In this document: positions 42,005-51,027 of the stretch, in pieces | How the letters are laid out: each line of letters starts with the position of its first letter | Position numbering within the stretch: position 1 is the first letter of the stretch | Assembly: GCA_963734275.1 (NCBI GenBank) | Contig: CAVTGO010000018.1 | Span: 124,001 to 188,000 of the forward strand | From: CAVTGO01 sp963734275 | Lineage (GTDB): Bacteria > Actinomycetota > UBA4738 > HRBIN12 | DNA: 64,000 bases | Reading direction: 5' to 3' | Notes under the pieces: generated by a model | What the model was told of the DNA's origin: nothing | Seen by the model: the letters and a program-made list of their open reading frames with translations, nothing else | Database searches by the model: none | Program-made: the position numbers and the translations under genes

Positions 42005-42774
42005 GTCCGGCCCTCGTCCAGCGAACGGGCGAACACGAGCAGTCGCTCGCGCACCAGGTCCGCGTCGTGGTCGAGCGTCACCACGTGGTACGAGCGCGGG
42101 CACGCGATCAGCTCCGTGTCCCGCGACCCGACGGCTCCGAGGACCTTCCGCGGGTTGGACTTCGACACGACGTGGTCCGTGCCGGACGCGAAGATCACGA
42201 GCGGCTGCCGCACCCGGCCGAGCTCGGCGCGGACGACACGGAGCATCGCCGCCATCTGGACGATCGCCGGGGTCGGCATCCGGTCGTAGGCGAGCTCGTC
42301 CTGGCCCGGTCTCGCGACGTCGTTCGCGATGCCCTTCGTGCTCCGCACGAGGAGCCGCGCGACGGGGATCACGCGGTGCCGGGCGTCGAACACGTACGGG
42401 TTCGCGAGCGCCACGCCATCGACCCGCTCGCCGCGCGTGGCCGCGAGATGCAGGACCACCGAGGCGCCCATCGACTGCCCGAAGGCCATCACGGTCCGGC
42501 ACCGGGAGCGAAGCGCCTCGAGGCCGCGCGCGGCCTCGTCCGTCCACTCGCCCCACCGCCGGGTGGCGAGGTCCGCCTCGCTCGTCCCGTGTCCCGGCAG
42601 CCGGACGACCTCGATCGCCAAGCCCTGCGCGGCGAGCCATTCGCCGATCGGGCGCATCGAGGCCGGGGAGCCGGTGAAGCCGTGGACCAGCAGGACGCCG
42701 ACGGGCCCCCCGGCCGATGAGAACGGCTCGGCCCCGGGTCGGACGGGTGGAGCGTCGATCCCGGGACCGCTCAC
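42001..42774 (-). CDS. Alpha/beta hydrolase (carboxylesterase-like)
   Basis: 257 residues, GTG 42774. GVLLVHGFTGSPASMRPIGEWL with the oxyanion-hole HGF, nucleophile elbow MAFGQSMGASVVLH, acid FASGTDHVV and base RSYHVVTLDHDAD. Est30-like lipase/esterase type. Cytoplasmic, substrate unknown. Its stop and the convergent ferritin stop overlap by four bases (42001-42004). Confidence 0.88.
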   Translation of the reverse strand: MSGPGIDAPPVRPGAEPFSSAGGPVGVLLVHGFTGSPASMRPIGEWLAAQGLAIEVVRLPGHGTSEADLATRRWGEWTDEAARGLEALRSRCRTVMAFGQSMGASVVLHLAATRGERVDGVALANPYVFDARHRVIPVARLLVRSTKGIANDVARPGQDELAYDRMPTPAIVQMAAMLRVVRAELGRVRQPLVIFASGTDHVVSKSNPRKVLGAVGSRDTELIACPRSYHVVTLDHDADLVRERLLVFARSLDEGRT

Positions 42775-42781
42775 CGAGGGA

Positions 42782-42928
42782 TCAGACGGAGCGCTTGCGC
42801 CGGCCGGGGTTCACGAACAGCGACCCGACCATGTACAGGAAGGCGAGCCCTACGGCCCCGCTCAGCCCGACGAGGATGAGGACGAACGTCCACTCCAGCA
42901 GACCCCAGGCGGCGAGCACGACCCCCAT
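42782..42928 (-). CDS. 48-residue single-helix membrane protein
   Basis: Translating the minus strand from ATG 42928 to the TGA at 42782-42784 gives one hydrophobic helix (WTFVLILVGLSGAVGLAFLY) and a basic end (NPGRRKRSV). It lies between the esterase and the RlpA-like gene, co-directional with both, fitting the tiny membrane proteins seen elsewhere in this window. Function unknown. Confidence 0.5.
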   Translation of the reverse strand: MGVVLAAWGLLEWTFVLILVGLSGAVGLAFLYMVGSLFVNPGRRKRSV

Positions 42929-42946
42929 GCTACCGAAGGGCCGGAC

Positions 42947-43975
42947 CTAGGCGGCGACGCTCTCCGCCGGGATCAGGATGTCGGCGCTCACCCAGTCCAC
43001 GCCGACGCCGAGATAGTGGGCGGATCCCATCGAGAGGTCGATCACGCGCTCGAGCCGGCCGTAGGGTCCGCGGTCGTTGACGAGGACCAGCGCGCACCGA
43101 CCCTCGTGGCGCACCCGAAGGAACGTCCCGAACGGCAGCCAGCGGTTCGCGGCCGTGAACAGCGTCGGGTCGAAGATCGCACCGGTGGCCGTCGGCTGCC
43201 CCCCGAATTCCCAGCCATACCAGCTCGCGTAGCCCGAGAAGCTCTCGCCGGTCTCGACGAGCCCCGGCGGCGTCTCGCACGTTTGTCCGCCGCTCGGGCC
43301 GAGGAGCGCGAGCAGGTGGCTCTGGTCCTGCTGGTAGTCGATCACGCCGAGGTCCCAGCTCCCCTGACGGGTCGCGGCGGCGGCGATCGCCTCCCGCTGC
43401 GCCTCGAGCTCCCGGCGCTCGCGTTCGTCGATCCGGGCCCGCTCGGCCAGCACCATCGCCTCGGCGACCGCCCGCTCCATCTCGGCGAGCAACGTCCGGA
43501 GCTCGGTGAGCCGCGGGCCGAGCTGCGCGCGGGCGGCCTCGGCCTCGGAGCGCCGGGCCACGAGGATCGCATCGGCCACGACCGAGTCGCGCAGCGCAGC
43601 GCCGTCGAGCGCCAGCGTTCGCTCCCCGTAGAACCCGATCGTCGCGAGGTCGGCGAACGACCCCGCGCCGAGCAGCGCATCGAGCGTGCTGCCGGGCCCG
43701 AGCTGGTAGATCGTGCGGATCCGGTCGTTCAGCCGTTCCTCGGCCTGCCGGACGAGGTCTCCAGACTCGCGCACGGCGCGCTCCGCCTCGGCGACCCGGA
43801 GCCAGGCGCGGCCGGCGTCCTGCTCCAGGGCCTCGTAGCGGGCCAGCAGGTCGTCGAGGCCCGCGCGGAGCTCGGCCAGGCGCTCGACCTCGGGGAGCCG
43901 ATCCGCGGCGACGGCCCCAGGGGTGGTCAGCAGGAGCGCCCCGAGCGTGAGCGTCACCGCGAGTGCCGTCTTCAT
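42947..43975 (-). CDS. Secreted coiled-coil protein with RlpA-like (DPBB) domain
   Basis: 342 residues. Signal peptide KTALAVTLTLGALLLTTPGAVA. A long coiled-coil region follows (ELRAGLDDLLARYEALEQD, later EAEAARAQLGPRLTELRTLLAEME), as in the CwlO/RipA N-terminal part. The C-terminal 100 residues are a double-psi beta-barrel (SGYASWYGWEFGGQPTATG, FGTFLRVRHEGRCALVLVNDRGPYG, VIDLSMGSAHYLGV), the RlpA domain of lytic transglycosylases. Probably acts on peptidoglycan at the cell surface. In relatives the coiled coil is usually joined to NlpC/P60 rather than RlpA. Confidence 0.82.
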   Translation of the reverse strand: MKTALAVTLTLGALLLTTPGAVAADRLPEVERLAELRAGLDDLLARYEALEQDAGRAWLRVAEAERAVRESGDLVRQAEERLNDRIRTIYQLGPGSTLDALLGAGSFADLATIGFYGERTLALDGAALRDSVVADAILVARRSEAEAARAQLGPRLTELRTLLAEMERAVAEAMVLAERARIDERERRELEAQREAIAAAATRQGSWDLGVIDYQQDQSHLLALLGPSGGQTCETPPGLVETGESFSGYASWYGWEFGGQPTATGAIFDPTLFTAANRWLPFGTFLRVRHEGRCALVLVNDRGPYGRLERVIDLSMGSAHYLGVGVDWVSADILIPAESVAA

Positions 43976-44127
43976 CTGTTCACCCCGCGAGCAGACCGGG
44001 ACCGGGCGTGCCCGGCCGTAGAATCGAGTCCTCGGGCGACCCGGAGCACGCCTTGAGCCGTGCGACCGCGACGTCCACGGTACCGGGGTCGCCGAGATCG
44101 TCGCCGACCGGTGAGGTGGGAGCGGAC

Positions 44128-45276
44128 GTGAGGATCGGGATCTTGACCGGCGGTGGGGACGTGCCCGGACTGAATCCGTGCATCAAGGCGGTGACGCTAC
44201 GGGCGGAGGAGGAGGGGCACGACGTCGTCGGCATCCGTCGGGGATGGGGCGGGCTCCTGCACTGCGACCCCGACGACCCGGACTCGGTGGCGGCGAACAT
44301 CGTCGACCTGGACCGCGCGGCGGTGCGGACGATCGACCGGACCGGCGGCACGGTCCTCCACACCTCCCGGACCAATCCCGCGAGGGTGCGTCCATCCGAG
44401 GAGCCTGCGTTCCTCGCCGGGGACCGGACCGACGACGGCCCCCGCGACCACACCGCTCACGTGCTCCGCGTGATCGAGCGGCTCGGCATCGATGCGCTCG
44501 TGCCCATCGGGGGCGACGACACGCTCTCGTTCGCGCTTCGCCTGCACGACGAGGGCGTCCGGGTCGTCGCCATCCCGAAGACGATGGACAACGACGTGCA
44601 CGGGACCGACTACTGCATCGGGTTCTCCACCGCCATCACGCGCACCGTGATCTTCATCCACCAGCTGCGGACCAGCGCCGGATCGCACGAGCGGCTGGCC
44701 GTCGTCGAGGTGTTCGGCCGGTACAGCGGAGAGACCTCGCTCGTCTCCGCCTACCTGTCCGGGGTGGACCGCGCCGTGATCAGCGAGGTCCCGTTCGACG
44801 TCGACCGGCTCGCCTCGCTCCTGATGGGCGACAAGCGGGCGAACCCCAGCCGCTACGCGATGATGACGATCTCCGAGGGCGCCACGATGCTCGGCGGCGA
44901 GATGGTCAAGGGCGGCGAGGCGGACGCGTACGGCCACCAGAAGCTCGGCGGGATCGGCGAGGTCGCCGGCGAAGCCCTGCGCGAGATCACCGGCGAGGGG
45001 ATCATCTACCAGCAGGTCGGCTACCTGATGCGCTCGGGCTCGCCGGACTCGCTCGACCTCATGGTGGCGATCAACTACGCCGTCATGGCGGCCGACCTCG
45101 TGATCGAGGGCACCGGCGGACGGATGGTGGCGCTCCGCAACGGGAACTACGTCAACGTCCCGATCGGCGTCACCCGGCAGGGCGTGAAGCGTGTGGACGT
45201 CGCCGCGCTGTATGACACCGAGGGCTACCGGCCAAAGATCCGCCACGTCGACGGTAAGCCCATGTTCCTGTACTGA
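44128..45276 (+). CDS. 6-phosphofructokinase, predicted pyrophosphate-dependent type
   Basis: 382 residues from GTG 44128 (GTGGGAG upstream). GILTGGGDVPGLNPCIKAV starts it; IGGDDTLSFAL and IPKTMDNDVHGTDYCIGF are the diagnostic loops. ATP enzymes usually have GGDGS and PGTIDND; an Asp at the fourth position of GGDD and Lys in PKTMDND is the PPi-PFK signature. RTSAGSHERLAVVEVFGRYSGE and the substrate loop SEGATMLGGEM are present. Works in glycolysis, reversibly if PPi-linked. Confidence 0.92.
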   Translation: MRIGILTGGGDVPGLNPCIKAVTLRAEEEGHDVVGIRRGWGGLLHCDPDDPDSVAANIVDLDRAAVRTIDRTGGTVLHTSRTNPARVRPSEEPAFLAGDRTDDGPRDHTAHVLRVIERLGIDALVPIGGDDTLSFALRLHDEGVRVVAIPKTMDNDVHGTDYCIGFSTAITRTVIFIHQLRTSAGSHERLAVVEVFGRYSGETSLVSAYLSGVDRAVISEVPFDVDRLASLLMGDKRANPSRYAMMTISEGATMLGGEMVKGGEADAYGHQKLGGIGEVAGEALREITGEGIIYQQVGYLMRSGSPDSLDLMVAINYAVMAADLVIEGTGGRMVALRNGNYVNVPIGVTRQGVKRVDVAALYDTEGYRPKIRHVDGKPMFLY

Positions 45277-45295
45277 GCGCCGCGCATCCGTCCAG

Positions 45296-45730
45296 CTACT
45301 CGCCGGACGGTTCGAGCTCGAACATGATCTGGCGGGTGCCGTCCCACTCGCCGCCGGCTCCGCGGTAGGCGGCGACGGCCGCCTCGTTGCTCTCGTCCGT
45401 CAACACCCAGATCGACGCGCATCCGAGCTCGCGCGCCATCTGCCGCAACTCCGCGAGCAGCGATCCGGCCGCGCCGCGGCGCCGGAGACCCTCGACGACG
45501 CCGAGTTCGTTCAGGAACAGCTCGGGCGGCTTGTCCGGATGGAAGATCTCCGTCGCGGATACGAAGCCAGCCGGGTCTCCGTCCACGTAGGCCACCACAA
45601 GGTGATGGCGTTCGTCGGCGAGGAACCTCGTGGTGAAACCCGGGTCCACGGGTTCGTCGAATGCCTCCGAGAATCGTTCGACCTCCGCCGCGTCGGCCGG
45701 GCCGAGTCGTCTGACCATCACGTCGGACAT
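45296..45730 (-). CDS. GNAT acetyltransferase, AAC(3)-I-like
   Basis: 144 residues. ELFLNELGVVEGLRRRGAAGSLLAEL is the acetyl-CoA loop; WVLTDESNEAAVAAYRGAGGEWDGT and IMFELEPSGE follow as in AAC(3)-I-type aminoglycoside acetyltransferases, which often have similar VLTDE...AVALY...GG ends. Housekeeping GNATs share this; drug acetylation is not established. Confidence 0.8.
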   Translation of the reverse strand: MSDVMVRRLGPADAAEVERFSEAFDEPVDPGFTTRFLADERHHLVVAYVDGDPAGFVSATEIFHPDKPPELFLNELGVVEGLRRRGAAGSLLAELRQMARELGCASIWVLTDESNEAAVAAYRGAGGEWDGTRQIMFELEPSGE

Positions 45731-45757
45731 GGGCGGAGTGTAGCGAGAGCACCCTCT

Positions 45758-45763
45758 TATACT
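45758..45763 (+). promoter_or_regulatory. -10 hexamer TATACT before threonine aldolase
   Basis: TATACT, close to the consensus, ends eight bases before GTG 45772; the message would be leaderless. Confidence 0.5.
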
Positions 45764-45771
45764 GCCTGACC

Positions 45772-46839
45772 GTGAACGCCTACCGGGTGGACCTGCGATC
45801 GGACACCGTCACGCAGCCGTCCGAGGCCATGCGGCGCGCGATGGCCGAGGCCGAGGTCGGCGACGACTGGTACGGCGACGACCCCACGGTGAACCGGTTG
45901 CAGGAGCTGGCGGCCGAGCTCACCGGCATGGAGGCGGCCGTGTTCGTACCCACCGGGACGATGGGTAACCAGATCGCTCTCCGGCTCCACGTGACCGGCG
46001 GGGGGCACCTGGTGGCCGCCGAGGCCGCCGCCCACATCGCGTCCACCGAGGTGATGAGCTCGGCGGCGCTCTCGGGGATCGCGAGCCGGACCGTCCACGC
46101 GCCGCAGGGATGGCTCACGGCCGATCTGGCGCGCGAGCTCCTCGAGCCCGACGCGTTCTACGACGTCGAGGTCGTGGACCTGCTCGCTGTCGAGAACACC
46201 GCGGGACACGCGGGCGGCACCGTCATGCCGGTGGACGAGCTCCGCCAGGTGCGCAAGGCCGCGGAGGAGGCCGGCGTGGCGGTGCACCTCGACGGCGCGC
46301 GGATCTTCAACGCCGCGGCCGCGGCCGGGGTCGACGTCACCGAGTGGACCCGCGAGGTGGACACGGTGATGTTCTGCGTCTCCAAGGGCCTCGGCGCGCC
46401 GATCGGGTCGCTCATCTGCGGCCCGGCCGAGGCGATGCGCGAGGCCCGTCGCCTGAAGATCCTGTTCGGCGGCGCGTGGCGACAGGCGGGCGTGGTGGCC
46501 GCAGCCGGGCTCGTCGCGCTCGAGCAGGGCCCGCGGCGCCTGCACGAGGATCACGTGCGCGCCTCGCGTCTGGCCGAGGGCCTGGCCGAGGCGTTTCCCG
46601 GCTCGGTCGACCCCGACCTGGTTGAAACGAACATGGTTCTCGCGGACACAGAGCCGATGGGTCTCGAGCCGCTCGAGGCCATCCGACGGTTGAAGGAGGC
46701 CGGTGTGGGCGCCACGATCGTGCCCCCGAGGGTGCGCATGGTGACCCACCTCGGCATCTCTGACGACGACATCGAGGCGGCGCTCGCGGCCTGGAGGACG
46801 GTCGCCGAGCCTGCCGACCGAGGAGGCGTTCGCCCGTGA
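45772..46839 (+). CDS. ltaE: L-threonine aldolase (low-specificity type)
   Basis: PLP enzyme splitting threonine to glycine and acetaldehyde. 355 residues, GTG 45772. RVDLRSDTVTQPSEAMRRAM, VPTGTMGNQIALRLH, AVENTAGHAGGTVMP, the Asp region VAVHLDGARIFNAA and the PLP lysine in FCVSKGLGAPIGSLI are intact. Its stop (TGA 46837-46839) overlaps the next ATG (46836). It could supply glycine to one-carbon metabolism. Confidence 0.94.
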   Translation: MNAYRVDLRSDTVTQPSEAMRRAMAEAEVGDDWYGDDPTVNRLQELAAELTGMEAAVFVPTGTMGNQIALRLHVTGGGHLVAAEAAAHIASTEVMSSAALSGIASRTVHAPQGWLTADLARELLEPDAFYDVEVVDLLAVENTAGHAGGTVMPVDELRQVRKAAEEAGVAVHLDGARIFNAAAAAGVDVTEWTREVDTVMFCVSKGLGAPIGSLICGPAEAMREARRLKILFGGAWRQAGVVAAAGLVALEQGPRRLHEDHVRASRLAEGLAEAFPGSVDPDLVETNMVLADTEPMGLEPLEAIRRLKEAGVGATIVPPRVRMVTHLGISDDDIEAALAAWRTVAEPADRGGVRP

Positions 46840-47459
46840 AGCTGTTCGGCCCGCGGTACCCGGAGGAGGTCGCCAAGCGTGTCCCGCCGGGCCAGCGCCT
46901 GGTGAAGACGTGGCCCGTGCTCCATTACGGTCCCATCCCGGCGTTCGATCCGGCGAACTGGGACCTGGAGGTCACGGGCCTGATCGACACGCCCTACCGG
47001 CTCACCTACGACGAGCTGAAGGCGCTAGGCCCGAAGGACGTCCAGGCGGACATGCATTGCGTGACCGGCTGGTCCACGCTCGACAACACGTGGTCGGGTG
47101 TGCCGTTCCGCGTGCTGGCCGAGAAGGCGGGCGTTCAGCCGGAGGCGAAGTGGGTGATCGCTCATTGCGACTACGGGTACACGTCGGACCTCTCGTTGCA
47201 GTCGATGATGGACGACGACGTGCTCGTTGCCTGGGCCCACGGCGGCGAGGACCTCACTCCCGAGCACGGCTACCCGCTCCGCCTGGTCGTGCCGAAGCGC
47301 TACGCGTGGAAGAGCGCGAAGTGGCTCCGCGGCCTCGAGTTCTCCGCGCACAACAAGCGCGGGTTCTGGGAGGTGCGCGGCTACCACATCCACGCCGACC
47401 CCTGGTCCGAGGAGCGCTACAGCTACCAGGAAGGCCCGCGCGCCGAGCTCGAGCCGTAG
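46836..47459 (+). CDS. Molybdopterin-dependent oxidoreductase, sulfite-oxidase / YedY type
   Basis: 207 residues. MHCVTGWSTLDNTWSGVPFRVLAEKAG contains the cysteine that ligates molybdenum; WDLEVTGLIDTPYRLTYDEL and GYPLRLVVPKRYAWKSAKWL complete the sulfite-oxidase molybdenum-cofactor fold. No Tat or Sec signal at the N-terminus (MKLFGPRYPEEVAK), so cytoplasmic. It would use plain Mo-cofactor, not MGD. Substrate unknown. Coupled to ltaE by a 4-base overlap. Confidence 0.9.
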   Translation: MKLFGPRYPEEVAKRVPPGQRLVKTWPVLHYGPIPAFDPANWDLEVTGLIDTPYRLTYDELKALGPKDVQADMHCVTGWSTLDNTWSGVPFRVLAEKAGVQPEAKWVIAHCDYGYTSDLSLQSMMDDDVLVAWAHGGEDLTPEHGYPLRLVVPKRYAWKSAKWLRGLEFSAHNKRGFWEVRGYHIHADPWSEERYSYQEGPRAELEP

Positions 47460-47461
47460 CG

Positions 47462-48004
47462 ATGCGACGGGTCGCGACGTTCCTGCTCGTCGCGCCCGCG
47501 ATCCTCCCGGTGCTGACGGCATCGCCAGCGCTCGGATGTTCCTGCGTGGAGTCGACCCGGAAGGACGACGCCCGACTGGCGAGCGCCGTGTTCGTGGGCG
47601 TCGCCGGTGACGCCCTCGAGATGGGACGTCCCGATGTCCTGCTGACCTCGTTCGAGGTGGAGGCCGTCTACAAGGGAGACCTGTCCGCCGGGACCGAGGT
47701 CCGGATCCTGCATCAGACTCAGGGCCCCTCGTGCGGGCTCCGGTTCCAGGCGGGGGAGCGCTTCACCGTCTTCGCGTACGCGAGCGAGGGCCAGTTGCAG
47801 GCGAACTCGTGCTGGTCGACCACCCGCGGGCGTATCCCGGCGACGGACCTCGGTCTCGACCCACCGTCCACGGTCGTCCCCGCTTCGGATGGCGGCGGGC
47901 CCATCTTGTGGATCCTCGGCGCGGTCCTCGTCGTGGTGGCGATCGGCGTGTGGGCGAAGGCGAGATGGCTCCGGGGTCGGACGCCCGAAGAGCCGCGCGT
48001 TTGA
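47462..48004 (+). CDS. Secreted/membrane-anchored TIMP-like (NTR) domain protein
   Basis: 180 residues from ATG 47462. Signal peptide RRVATFLLVAPAILPVLTASPALG is followed at once by CSCVESTRK, the Cys-x-Cys start of the netrin/TIMP fold; further strands VFVGVAGDALEMG, VEAVYKGDLSAGTEVRILHQ, CGLRFQAGERFTVFAY and a last Cys (NSCWSTTRG). A C-terminal membrane helix (PILWILGAVLVVVAIGVWAK) and a basic tail anchor it. Bacterial TIMP-like proteins are known but their role is not. Confidence 0.78.
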   Translation: MRRVATFLLVAPAILPVLTASPALGCSCVESTRKDDARLASAVFVGVAGDALEMGRPDVLLTSFEVEAVYKGDLSAGTEVRILHQTQGPSCGLRFQAGERFTVFAYASEGQLQANSCWSTTRGRIPATDLGLDPPSTVVPASDGGGPILWILGAVLVVVAIGVWAKARWLRGRTPEEPRV

Positions 48005-48057
48005 CCGTCAGCCCGCGCTCCGGTTCGATAGCCGCCCCTCGACCGGGAGGCTCATCC

Positions 48058-49038
48058 ATGCGCAGGTGGTTCGTGGTGCCGCTCGTGCTGGTATCCCTCG
48101 TGGCGGCGTGCGCGGAGCGGGCGCCGGTCCGCGCACCGCAATCAGAGGGGCCGACGATCGCCGCGGTGGGGGACATCGCTTGCAAGTCACTGCCGTCGGC
48201 ACACGCGCGGCGGTGCCGGTACGACCGGGTCGCCGAGACGATCCGTGAGCTCGGACCGGACGCGTTCCTCGCGCTCGGCGACCTCCAGTACCTGCACGGC
48301 TCGTACGAGGACTTCCAGGCGTACTACGACCGGTTCTTCGCCGACCTCAAGCCGATCACCTATCCGGCGATCGGCAACCACGAGACCTACACGCTCTACG
48401 GCGAGGGCTACTACCGGTACTTCGGAGAGCGCGCGCATCCGCCGGGCGGGTTCTACTCGTTCGAGCTCGGGAGCTGGCACCTCGTGGCGCTCAACTCGCA
48501 GCTCTGCAAGGGCTCGACGTGGACGCCCGAGCTCGGACAGCGGGCGCCGATCACGAAGAGCCCCGCGCTCGATCGAGGCTGCGGCCCAGGGACGCCCGAG
48601 TACGAGTGGCTGAAGAAGGACCTCGTGACGCACCCGGCGGCGTGCACGCTCGCGTTCCTGCACCATCCGCTGTTCGGGTCCGAGCCCTACCCGCAGGGCG
48701 TGTTCCTCTACCAGCTCCAGCCGCTCTACGAGCTCCTCGACACGTCCGGCGTGGACGTGGTGCTTGCGGGCCACGAGCACAACTACCAGCGCTTCGCCCC
48801 GATGGACGCGTTCGGCCGCCTCGACCCGAACGGCCTGCGCCTGTTCGTCGTGGGCACCGGTGGAGACACGTACGGCGACCTGCCGAAAGGACCCGCGGCG
48901 GCCAACCGGGAGGCCGGACAGGACCGGTCGTTCGGCGTGCTGTCCATGACGCTCGGCGAGGGCGGCTACGACTGGGAATTCGTCGTCGCGCCCGGCCAGC
49001 GCGCGTTCGAGGACGCGGGGCACGGGGACTGCGTCTGA
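48058..49038 (+). CDS. Lipoprotein metallophosphoesterase (purple-acid-phosphatase-like)
   Basis: 326 residues, ATG 48058. Lipobox LVSLVAAC at residue 19, so anchored in the outer leaflet of the cell membrane. Metal motifs: AVGDIAC, FLALGDLQYLHGS, AIGNHET, LHHPLFGSEP and LAGHEHNYQRF. This is the calcineurin/PAP plan. Likely extracellular phosphatase; also possible a nucleotide or alkaline-phosphatase-like role. Follows the TIMP-like gene by 50 bases. Confidence 0.9.
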   Translation: MRRWFVVPLVLVSLVAACAERAPVRAPQSEGPTIAAVGDIACKSLPSAHARRCRYDRVAETIRELGPDAFLALGDLQYLHGSYEDFQAYYDRFFADLKPITYPAIGNHETYTLYGEGYYRYFGERAHPPGGFYSFELGSWHLVALNSQLCKGSTWTPELGQRAPITKSPALDRGCGPGTPEYEWLKKDLVTHPAACTLAFLHHPLFGSEPYPQGVFLYQLQPLYELLDTSGVDVVLAGHEHNYQRFAPMDAFGRLDPNGLRLFVVGTGGDTYGDLPKGPAAANREAGQDRSFGVLSMTLGEGGYDWEFVVAPGQRAFEDAGHGDCV

Positions 49039-49048
49039 GCGCCGAGGC

Positions 49049-50878
49049 TCAGGCCACGTAGATCGTAACGGCCGTTCCGGATTTCACTACGGTGCCGGCG
49101 ACCGGGAGCTGGCTCGCGACCGTGAGCTCGCCGACGGCACCCGGAAGCTCGATCACGGAGGGCACGAGGCCGAGCGCGCGGATCTCGGCGACGGCGGCGT
49201 CGCGACCCATGCCGACCAGGTTCGGCACGGGGAACTCCTGCGGGCCCTTCGACACCACGATGGTGACCGTCTCCCCGGGCTGGAGGTCGGTGTTCTTCTC
49301 CGGGTCCTGCTCCATCACGACGCCGGCCGGGACGTCGTCGGAGAACGCTTCCTCGACCGAGACGAGGAACCCGGCCGTGCGGAGGAGGCTCGTTGCCTCG
49401 TCTACCGACAGGCCGGTGACCCTCTGGACCGGCTTGGGGGCGGGTCCCTTACTGACGACGAGGTCGATCGCGCTGCCTTGCGGGGCTTCCTCGGTCGCCG
49501 TCACTGCCTGCCGGATCACCTGGCCCGCGGCGAGCTTCGTGCTGAACGCGTCCGTGACGACGCCGACCTTCAGGTGCGCGTTCTTCAGCGCGGCCCTCGC
49601 CTCGTCCAGCGGGAGTCCGACGAGCGGGGGCACGGGTACGGGTGGCGGACCGAGGGAGGCGACGAGCGTCACGCGGTCGCCCTCCTCGAGGACCGTGCCC
49701 TCGGCGGGCTGGACCCGGAGCACCTCGCCCGCCGGCACGTTCAGCGAGTGGCGGCCGTCCCCGATGCGCACCAGCAGCCCGGCTTCCTCGAGGCGCTGCT
49801 GCGCCTCCTGCACATGGAAGCCGACGACAGGCGGGACTGCGACCTCCGCGGGCTTCAGATACGCCCACGCACCCCACGCCGCCCCGCCGATCGCGAGCAC
49901 CGCGAGCAGGGCCCCGAGCGCCCATCGGGCTCTGGGGTGCCTCGTGCGCCGTCCGCGGCGTGTTCGCGAGATCGTGACGGTGGTCGCGCGTTCGGGTACT
50001 GGTGCGATGGGGATGACGGCGACCTCGGGGATGAGGGAGCCGACCGGCGGCGCCGCCGCGAACGAGCGAGCCTCGGCCTCGAGGTCCCGGCGCGCCTCGG
50101 CGGCCGACTCGGGACGGAGCTCGCGCTGTTTCTCGGTCATCGAGGCCACCCATCCGTCGAGCGCCTTGGGGACGACGGGGTTGCGCGACGAGGGCGGGGG
50201 GACGCGCTCGTGGATGTGCTTGTACGCGATGGCCATCGGCGTCTCGCCCGTGAACGGCAGGCGACCGGTGAGGATCTCGAAGGCGACGATGCCGAGCGCA
50301 TACAGATCGGTCCGCGGGTCGGCCGGCTCGCCCTGCAGCTGTTCGGGCGCGAGGTACTGCACGGTGCCCGTCACCGTGCCGGCCTCGGTGATCTGCGCGT
50401 CGGCGTACGCACGCGCGAGGCCGAAGTCGGCGACCTTCACGATGCCCTCGCGCGTGACCATCACGTTCTCCGGCTTCACGTCCCGGTGCACGATGCCCTG
50501 ACGGTGCGCGTGCTCCAGCGCGGCGAGCGTCTGCCCGAGCACGTCCGCGGCTTGCGCCGGCGCGACGAGCCCCTCGGCGTTCAGGAGGTCGCGCAGGCTG
50601 AGCCCGTCGACGAACTCCATGACCATGTAGTAGACGCCGTCAACGGCGCCCCAGTCGTGCACGCCGACGATGTTGGGGTGGTTGAGGTTGGCCGCGGCCC
50701 TGGCCTCGCGGCGGAACCGGTCCACGAACCCGGTGTCGCCGGACAGGTTCCGGTGCAGGACCTTGATCGCCACCCGGCGGTCCAGCACCGCATCGTGCGC
50801 CCGGAAGACCTCGCCCATCCCGCCCGCGGCGATACGATCGACGACGTGGTAGCGGCCGTCGAGCGATGTGAAGGCCAA
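49049..50878 (-). CDS. pknB: PASTA-domain Ser/Thr protein kinase (PknB-like)
   Basis: 609 residues from TTG 50878. Kinase domain (residues about 8-270): GGMGEVFRAHD, VAIKVL, HRDVKPENVM, VADFGLARAYADAQ, GTVTGTVQYLAPEQL. A basic juxtamembrane part and one helix (ARWALGALLAVLAIGGAAWGA) lead to four extracellular PASTA repeats (PPVVGFHVQEAQ, PPLVGLPLDEAR, QRVTGLSVDEATSLL, PNLVGMGRDAAVAEI). PASTA domains bind muropeptides, so it senses cell-wall status. There is no adjacent pstP, ftsZ or rodA gene, unlike the classical pknB cluster. Confidence 0.93.
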   Translation of the reverse strand: MAFTSLDGRYHVVDRIAAGGMGEVFRAHDAVLDRRVAIKVLHRNLSGDTGFVDRFRREARAAANLNHPNIVGVHDWGAVDGVYYMVMEFVDGLSLRDLLNAEGLVAPAQAADVLGQTLAALEHAHRQGIVHRDVKPENVMVTREGIVKVADFGLARAYADAQITEAGTVTGTVQYLAPEQLQGEPADPRTDLYALGIVAFEILTGRLPFTGETPMAIAYKHIHERVPPPSSRNPVVPKALDGWVASMTEKQRELRPESAAEARRDLEAEARSFAAAPPVGSLIPEVAVIPIAPVPERATTVTISRTRRGRRTRHPRARWALGALLAVLAIGGAAWGAWAYLKPAEVAVPPVVGFHVQEAQQRLEEAGLLVRIGDGRHSLNVPAGEVLRVQPAEGTVLEEGDRVTLVASLGPPPVPVPPLVGLPLDEARAALKNAHLKVGVVTDAFSTKLAAGQVIRQAVTATEEAPQGSAIDLVVSKGPAPKPVQRVTGLSVDEATSLLRTAGFLVSVEEAFSDDVPAGVVMEQDPEKNTDLQPGETVTIVVSKGPQEFPVPNLVGMGRDAAVAEIRALGLVPSVIELPGAVGELTVASQLPVAGTVVKSGTAVTIYVA

Positions 50879-51027
50879 CGCGAGGTCCGGGCGGCCGGCC
50901 GGTCGCTCCGGGATCGTGCTCTTCGAGATGGTGGTCGCCTCCCGTTGGGTCGCGGGCGCTGCGGGGGCCGGGGGCGTGTCCGGGGGCCAATCCTAGCGCC
51001 TGGATCCGGTGCATCCGTGGAGGCGCC

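Noticed and set aside
48018..48040. tRNA-like GGTTCGA stretch
   Set aside because: No acceptor, D or anticodon stems can be drawn around it; it lies just before a lipoprotein gene.
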